Assembly: GCA_050730675.1 (NCBI GenBank)
Contig: JBOHNM010000093.1
Location: forward strand, 1 to 16,634
From: JBOHNM01 sp050730675
Lineage (GTDB): Bacteria; Planctomycetota; Phycisphaerae; Phycisphaerales; UBA1924
Direction: 5' to 3'
Length of the DNA stretch: 16,634 nucleotides
Part shown: one piece after another, positions 12,959 to 16,634 of the stretch
Numbering within the stretch: the first letter of the stretch is position 1
How the letters are laid out: every line of letters begins with the position of its first letter
Notes under the pieces: generated by a model
The model's database searches: none
What the model was told of the DNA's origin: nothing
What the model saw: only the letters and a program-made list of their open reading frames with translations
Translations under genes and position numbers: made by a program

Positions 12959-13462
12959 ATGCCCCTGATGGCCACGCCCATGACCGCCGCTGACCCCAAT
13001 TTGAGCCGCTTGCTGACGCAGGTGCAGCACCGCGCCGCCCGGGCCGAGGTCTTTGGTGAAATCACGATGACCGGCGATCGGCTGGATTGCGCCGCTAAGG
13101 CCAGCGCCGAGCCAGCGTGGTACCGATTGGAGTTGGACGGTGATCGGCTGTTTGTATCGTTGGTCACCGCCAACCGGTGGCTGAGCCACTCGATCGAGGC
13201 GGACCTGCTCCACCACGGGGACAAGGCCGAGCATCTCGTGCATGAAGAACTGGTTGAGCACGGGCTGGATATTCCCGAACTGCCGGTCGAGCACTTCCGA
13301 TCACCGGAGAAGCTCTTCACTTTCCGCTCGCCGCTGCCCGTGGAGCGAGCGAACTGGTCAACTCCCGAATCGGCCCGCCTGGTGGGCACGATCCTGCTGG
13401 CGTACGAGAGCTGCTTCCGGAATCTGGGCGACATGAACAAGGTCGAGGGCGACGACGAGTAA
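12959..13462 (+). CDS. Hypothetical protein of a glycosyltransferase operon, 167 aa
   Basis: No family recognised. The protein is soluble and acidic, with a helical start (LSRLLTQVQHRAARAEVF), a beta-like stretch (WYRLELDGDRLFVSLVTANRWLS), then charged helices (HLVHEELVEHGLDIPELPVEHF) and a C-terminal helix (ESARLVGTILLAYESCFRNLG). Two other in-frame ATGs (12968, 12980) could be the true start; none has a convincing ribosome site, and 12959 is kept as the longest. The glycosyltransferase gene follows 34 bp downstream on the same strand, so the two are probably co-transcribed, suggesting an accessory role in glycan or glycogen synthesis. That link is inference from position only. Confidence 0.75.
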   Translation: MPLMATPMTAADPNLSRLLTQVQHRAARAEVFGEITMTGDRLDCAAKASAEPAWYRLELDGDRLFVSLVTANRWLSHSIEADLLHHGDKAEHLVHEELVEHGLDIPELPVEHFRSPEKLFTFRSPLPVERANWSTPESARLVGTILLAYESCFRNLGDMNKVEGDDE

Positions 13463-13496
13463 TCGCCGCGATGGGCGCGGCGACGAGGGGCCTGCA

Positions 13497-14939
13497 ATGC
13501 GCGTGGTCATGCTGGGCTGGGAATTTCCGCCGTTCATCTCCGGAGGTCTGGGGACGGCGTGCCACGGCCTGACCAAAGCGATGGACAAGCGCGGGCACCA
13601 GGTGCTCTTTGTGCTGCCGCGGCCGGTGGATCGATCGGCGGCGTCGCACATCCGGCTGTTGAGCCCGGAAGGAACGACAGGATCGGGGCGTTCCAATTCG
13701 GCGGTTGGTGGACGGGTCGCGGGAGATTCGTTCGACGATCCCACGACCGAGGCACCGCTGCAGCACGCGCGGGTGGTGGGTGTCCCTTCGGGATTTTCCA
13801 GCCCGTATGGCGACGGCGGCACGGTCGGGGAATCCACCCGCGTCATCAAGGGTGTGCGACCCGACGGCTCCATCATCTACGAGGACGGTGGTATCGCCGA
13901 CGCGAGCGGCGCAGAGTTCGCAGCGCCCGGCCAACCCGCGCACGGAGGCACCAGCTTCGGGAACACTGGCGCGGGCGTGAGCTACAAGGGCGACCTCATC
14001 GGCGAGAGCGAGCGGTACGCGCGGATGGTGGTGGCGCTGGCTCGCCACGAGAAGTTCGATGTGGTTCACGCGCACGACTGGCTGACGTTTCCCGCCGGGA
14101 TCGCGCTGGCCCGCGTCACCGGCCGCCCGCTGGTGGTCCACGTTCACTCCACGGAGTTCGATCGCTCGGGCGACCACGTCAACCAGCGGGTCTACGAGAT
14201 CGAGCGGCGCGGCATGATGAGCGCGATGCGGGTCGTCTGCGTCAGCGAACTGACGCGGAGCATCTGCACGCGGCGTTACGGCGTCCCCGAGAGCAAGTGC
14301 GACATCGTCTACAACGGAGTGGAAAACACGCACCTGCAGCCGCCACCCGGCTCGGGGATTCGGTCCAAGGATCGGATCGTGCTGTTCCTGGGCCGGATCA
14401 CGATGCAGAAGGGCCCGGAGTACTTCATCAGCGCCGCCAAGCGCGTGCTGGAGAAGGTGCCCGATGCCAAGTTCCTGATCGCGGGCGCGGGCGATATGGA
14501 AACGCGCATGATCGAGCTGGCGGCGCAGCTCGGCATCGGCCACCGCGTGCTGTTCACAGGCTTCTTGCGGGGTGCGGATGTGGACCGCGTCTTCCGCATG
14601 GCCGACTGCTACGTCATGCCCTCGGTTTCGGAACCTTTCGGCATCGCACCGCTGGAAGCGATGCGCAACGACGTGCCGGTGATCATCTCCAAGCAGTCGG
14701 GCGTCAGCGAAGTGCTGACGCACGCCCTGAAGGTGGACTTCTGGGACATCGATGAGATGGCGAACAAAATCGTTGCCGTCCTTCGCCACCCGCCGCTGGG
14801 TCAGACCCTGCGCGAACACGGCAGCTTTGAACTGCGCAAGCTGACCTGGGATGGAGCGGCCGCGGTCTGCGAAGAGGTCTACCAGAAGGCGATCGCCGGG
14901 CAGAAGGCCATGGGCGTGTTGGCCGGCGTGGTCGGTTGA
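13497..14939 (+). CDS. GT4-family glycosyltransferase, glycogen-synthase-like
   Basis: A 480-aa GT-B fold retaining glycosyltransferase, cytoplasmic. The N-terminal WEFPPFISGGLGTACHGL (8-25) is the nucleotide-sugar-binding Gly-rich loop found in a subgroup usually annotated as glycogen synthase and often linked to GH57 enzymes. VVHAHDW (189-195) and VHVHSTEFDRSGD (214-226) are typical of the acceptor domain. The C-terminal domain has LGRITMQKG (298-306, donor-phosphate Arg/Lys) and the E-x7-E motif EPFGIAPLE (379-387). Residues about 45-165 include a Gly/Ser/Asp-rich, low-complexity insertion not needed for the fold. GAGGGG 6 nt upstream supports ATG 13497. The sugar donor and product cannot be fixed from sequence; alpha-glucan synthesis is the best guess. 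It is paired with the 167-aa gene upstream. Confidence 0.9.
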   Translation: MRVVMLGWEFPPFISGGLGTACHGLTKAMDKRGHQVLFVLPRPVDRSAASHIRLLSPEGTTGSGRSNSAVGGRVAGDSFDDPTTEAPLQHARVVGVPSGFSSPYGDGGTVGESTRVIKGVRPDGSIIYEDGGIADASGAEFAAPGQPAHGGTSFGNTGAGVSYKGDLIGESERYARMVVALARHEKFDVVHAHDWLTFPAGIALARVTGRPLVVHVHSTEFDRSGDHVNQRVYEIERRGMMSAMRVVCVSELTRSICTRRYGVPESKCDIVYNGVENTHLQPPPGSGIRSKDRIVLFLGRITMQKGPEYFISAAKRVLEKVPDAKFLIAGAGDMETRMIELAAQLGIGHRVLFTGFLRGADVDRVFRMADCYVMPSVSEPFGIAPLEAMRNDVPVIISKQSGVSEVLTHALKVDFWDIDEMANKIVAVLRHPPLGQTLREHGSFELRKLTWDGAAAVCEEVYQKAIAGQKAMGVLAGVVG

Positions 14940-14968
14940 TCACCGATTCGATCTGATCTCAGCACTGC

Positions 14969-15295
14969 TCAGTTGTTCTGCGACGTGATCGGCTTGGGGG
15001 CGCGACCTTCATCGACGGCCTTCTGGCGTTCGCGGCTGACCTGCTCAGCCCGCTTCTGGTCTTCCTGGAACTGCTTGGCCGTTGCCGGGTCCATTTGCGG
15101 CGCCGCGGCTGGGTCTTCCTTGGCGCCGAACACCCCCTGCTTGTAGAGGATCGCCGCGGAGGCCGCGAAGAGGACCACTACCAGAACAATCTTCACCGCT
15201 TTGCCGCCACCCTCGGCTTCCTTGGGTGCGCGCGGTTCGGCGCCATCGGCGGTCTTAGGGCCCTTCTGGGCATCGTCGTTGACGAGTCTGTGCAT
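14969..15295 (-). CDS. Small single-pass membrane protein, 108 aa
   Basis: No family recognised. The layout is a charged cytoplasmic N-terminus (1-32), one transmembrane helix (about 33-51, AVKIVLVVVLFAASAAILY) and a charged tail (about 56-108) with helix-forming Gln/Glu/Arg (TAKQFQEDQKRAEQVSRERQ). The composition and clean layout support a real gene despite its size. Lys and Arg before the helix predict the N-terminus inside and the tail outside. A -10-like TAAACT ends 6 nt before the ATG and no ribosome site is visible, so the mRNA may be leaderless. It is divergent from the ABC-2 permease gene across a 123-bp gap and convergent with the glycosyltransferase gene. The tail could be periplasmic and bind a partner; function is unknown. 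Confidence 0.7.
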   Translation of the reverse strand: MHRLVNDDAQKGPKTADGAEPRAPKEAEGGGKAVKIVLVVVLFAASAAILYKQGVFGAKEDPAAAPQMDPATAKQFQEDQKRAEQVSRERQKAVDEGRAPKPITSQNN

Positions 15296-15418
15296 GCCAT
15301 GAGTTTACCACAGGCGCGGGTGTTGCGCCCAGCCGGGGCGCCCGTGTACGGGGCCGCTATCCTCCCCGCTCTCCAGGCGGCGATCCGCCGCCGAATCCGC
15401 GACGTACCTAGCTCACGC

Positions 15419-16634
15419 ATGTCCTCACCGGCCCTGACCATCGCGCGCACGACGTTCATCGAAGCGGTCCGGCAGCCGGTCTATTTCATCATCGTGCTGG
15501 TCGCGGCCCTGGCGACCCTGCTGACGGTCTCCAGCACGGGCTTCGCAATGGGATACACCGATACGTCGGAGGTTTCGGGAGACAACAAGCTCATGCTCGA
15601 CATCGGGATGTCGAGCATCTTTGCCTTGGGGACGCTGCTGGCGGCGTTTGTCTCAACATCCGCGATCTCGCGTGAGATCGAGAACAAGACCATTCTGACG
15701 ATTGTGAGCAAGCCCGTTCATCGCCCGATCGTGGTACTGGGCAAATGGCTCGGCGTCACCGGCGCGGTCTTCATCGCCGTGTTCACGATGGTGATCTTCC
15801 TGCTGCTGGGGGTGCGCCACGGCGTCATGAGCAACGCCTCGCAGGAGATCGACAAGCCCGTCATCTACTTCTCGCTTGCAGCACTGATGCTCTCATTGGG
15901 TGTCGGCGTTTGGGGCAATTTCTTCTACGGGTGGAATTTCACCCAAACGACCACGCTGCTGCTGTGCCCGCTGACCTTTGTCGCGTACGTGCTGGTGCTG
16001 ATGGTCGGGCCGACGTGGAGTTGGCAGCACATCTTCACGAACATGAAGCCGCAGATCTACACGGCGTGCTTTGTGCTCGTGCTGGCGCTGATGGTTTCGA
16101 CGTCGATCGCGGTGGCGGCGTCTGCACGGCTCGGCCAGGTCATGACAATCGTCGTCTGCTTCGCGCTGTTCATGCTCGGGCTGGTCTCCAACGCCTGGGT
16201 CGGCTCGCACGCTTATGTCAACGAATCGGTCGCCGAGGTTCGGTTCGCCGAACCGGTGGACCGAGCGTTCGAGAAGCTCAATCGGTACGGAGACCAATAC
16301 ACCATCACGCTGGTGGCCGGACCGAGCCGGAACTTGAACGTGGGGATGCCGTTCTACTACGGCGTCAATGCCAACGGTTCTGACTCGCAGGTGCCACCGT
16401 TCCCGGACACGGGCGTGCAACCGACAGCCGGCGGCGAACCGAACTATCCGCCCGGTCTGGTGGTGACCGCGGTTCTCCCGAACAACAAACTGACGATTCA
16501 GAACACATCACATGCCGACTTTGCGCCCAAGCGCCCGCCGCAACCGCGCGACTTTATTTTCTTGAAGCCGACGCGCGTCAATCCCGTGGCGCTCGGCGTA
16601 TGGGGCATCATCCCGAACCTGCAGTTCTTCTGGC
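15419..16634 (+). CDS. ABC-2-type membrane permease, 3' end cut by window
   Basis: The frame is open from ATG 15419 to the right edge, giving 405 residues without a stop. The start (SSPALTIARTTFIEAVRQPVYF) and a first transmembrane helix at about residues 23-45 are typical of ABC-2 exporter permeases of the NosY/CcmB kind. Next come a helix near 65-80, the cytoplasmic-loop signature SREIENKTILTIVSKPVHR (about 85-103), which is highly characteristic, and further helices at about 108-130, 148-165, 175-200, 215-238 and 245-262. After that a large hydrophilic domain (about 265-395) follows, then what seems to be another helix. The ATPase partner is not in view. An in-frame GTG at 15344 could extend the N-terminus, but ATG 15419 fits the family start. 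The transported substrate is unknown. Confidence 0.85.
   Translation, partial: MSSPALTIARTTFIEAVRQPVYFIIVLVAALATLLTVSSTGFAMGYTDTSEVSGDNKLMLDIGMSSIFALGTLLAAFVSTSAISREIENKTILTIVSKPVHRPIVVLGKWLGVTGAVFIAVFTMVIFLLLGVRHGVMSNASQEIDKPVIYFSLAALMLSLGVGVWGNFFYGWNFTQTTTLLLCPLTFVAYVLVLMVGPTWSWQHIFTNMKPQIYTACFVLVLALMVSTSIAVAASARLGQVMTIVVCFALFMLGLVSNAWVGSHAYVNESVAEVRFAEPVDRAFEKLNRYGDQYTITLVAGPSRNLNVGMPFYYGVNANGSDSQVPPFPDTGVQPTAGGEPNYPPGLVVTAVLPNNKLTIQNTSHADFAPKRPPQPRDFIFLKPTRVNPVALGVWGIIPNLQFFW

Noticed and set aside
13559..14755. Arg-rich plus-strand frame overlapping the GT4 gene
   Set aside because: The GT4 frame has intact catalytic motifs; the alternative frame is a compositional artefact.
15376..15389. 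GGCGG-cgat-CCGCC hairpin in the divergent gap before the ABC-2 gene
   Set aside because: A real but short stem with no T-tract; it could be an operator or chance, with no evidence to choose.
1..16634. CRISPR arrays, insertion sequences, integrases or phage genes
   Set aside because: I found no repeat-spacer pattern, transposase motifs, or terminal inverted repeats with target duplications.

Overview
The window is GC-rich, densely coded bacterial DNA. It most resembles a member of the Planctomycetota, probably Phycisphaerae-like. This rests on gene content (a periplasmic protein with a planctomycete-style cytochrome c patch, a YtpQ/DUF1444 protein, a WEFPP...GGLGTA glycosyltransferase, many exported proteins of unknown function) and is inference, not proof. 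There are 14 credible protein genes (two cut by the window edges), one tRNA and one probable non-coding RNA.

Left end (1-2480): the start of an acyl carrier protein gene (minus strand) with a near-consensus housekeeping promoter, then a FhlA-type sigma-54 activator gene (minus). Upstream of the activator is a 680-bp stretch without a protein gene. It holds, in order, a promoter for the activator, a 32-bp AT-rich palindrome, a near-perfect sigma-54 promoter pointing right, a string of hairpins and a strong intrinsic terminator. Read together this is a candidate sigma-54-dependent small RNA of about 230 nt, with its activator encoded divergently and a likely activator site at about -105. This is the most interesting part of the window. 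A second cluster of hairpins directly precedes the DUF1444 gene.

Middle (2488-11619): two plus-strand genes (DUF1444 protein; a 157-aa unknown) face a long leftward series. In transcription order the series is a CX4CH cytochrome-like exported protein, a large coiled-coil lipoprotein, a helical exported protein, an OppA-like binding protein and an OppB-like permease. No OppC or ATPase gene is present. Related octamer-repeat elements lie just upstream of the 157-aa gene and of the permease gene.

Right end (11700-16634): a CheX-like/CheY-like pair (minus) in which CheX has Ser in place of its catalytic Asn; tRNA-Leu(GAG); a two-gene plus-strand unit of an unknown 167-aa protein and a glycogen-synthase-like GT4 enzyme; a small membrane protein (minus); and the 5' part of an ABC-2-type permease gene running off the end.

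Several starts lack a Shine-Dalgarno sequence and have a -10-like hexamer 6-7 nt before the ATG, so leaderless mRNAs may be used alongside normal ones.
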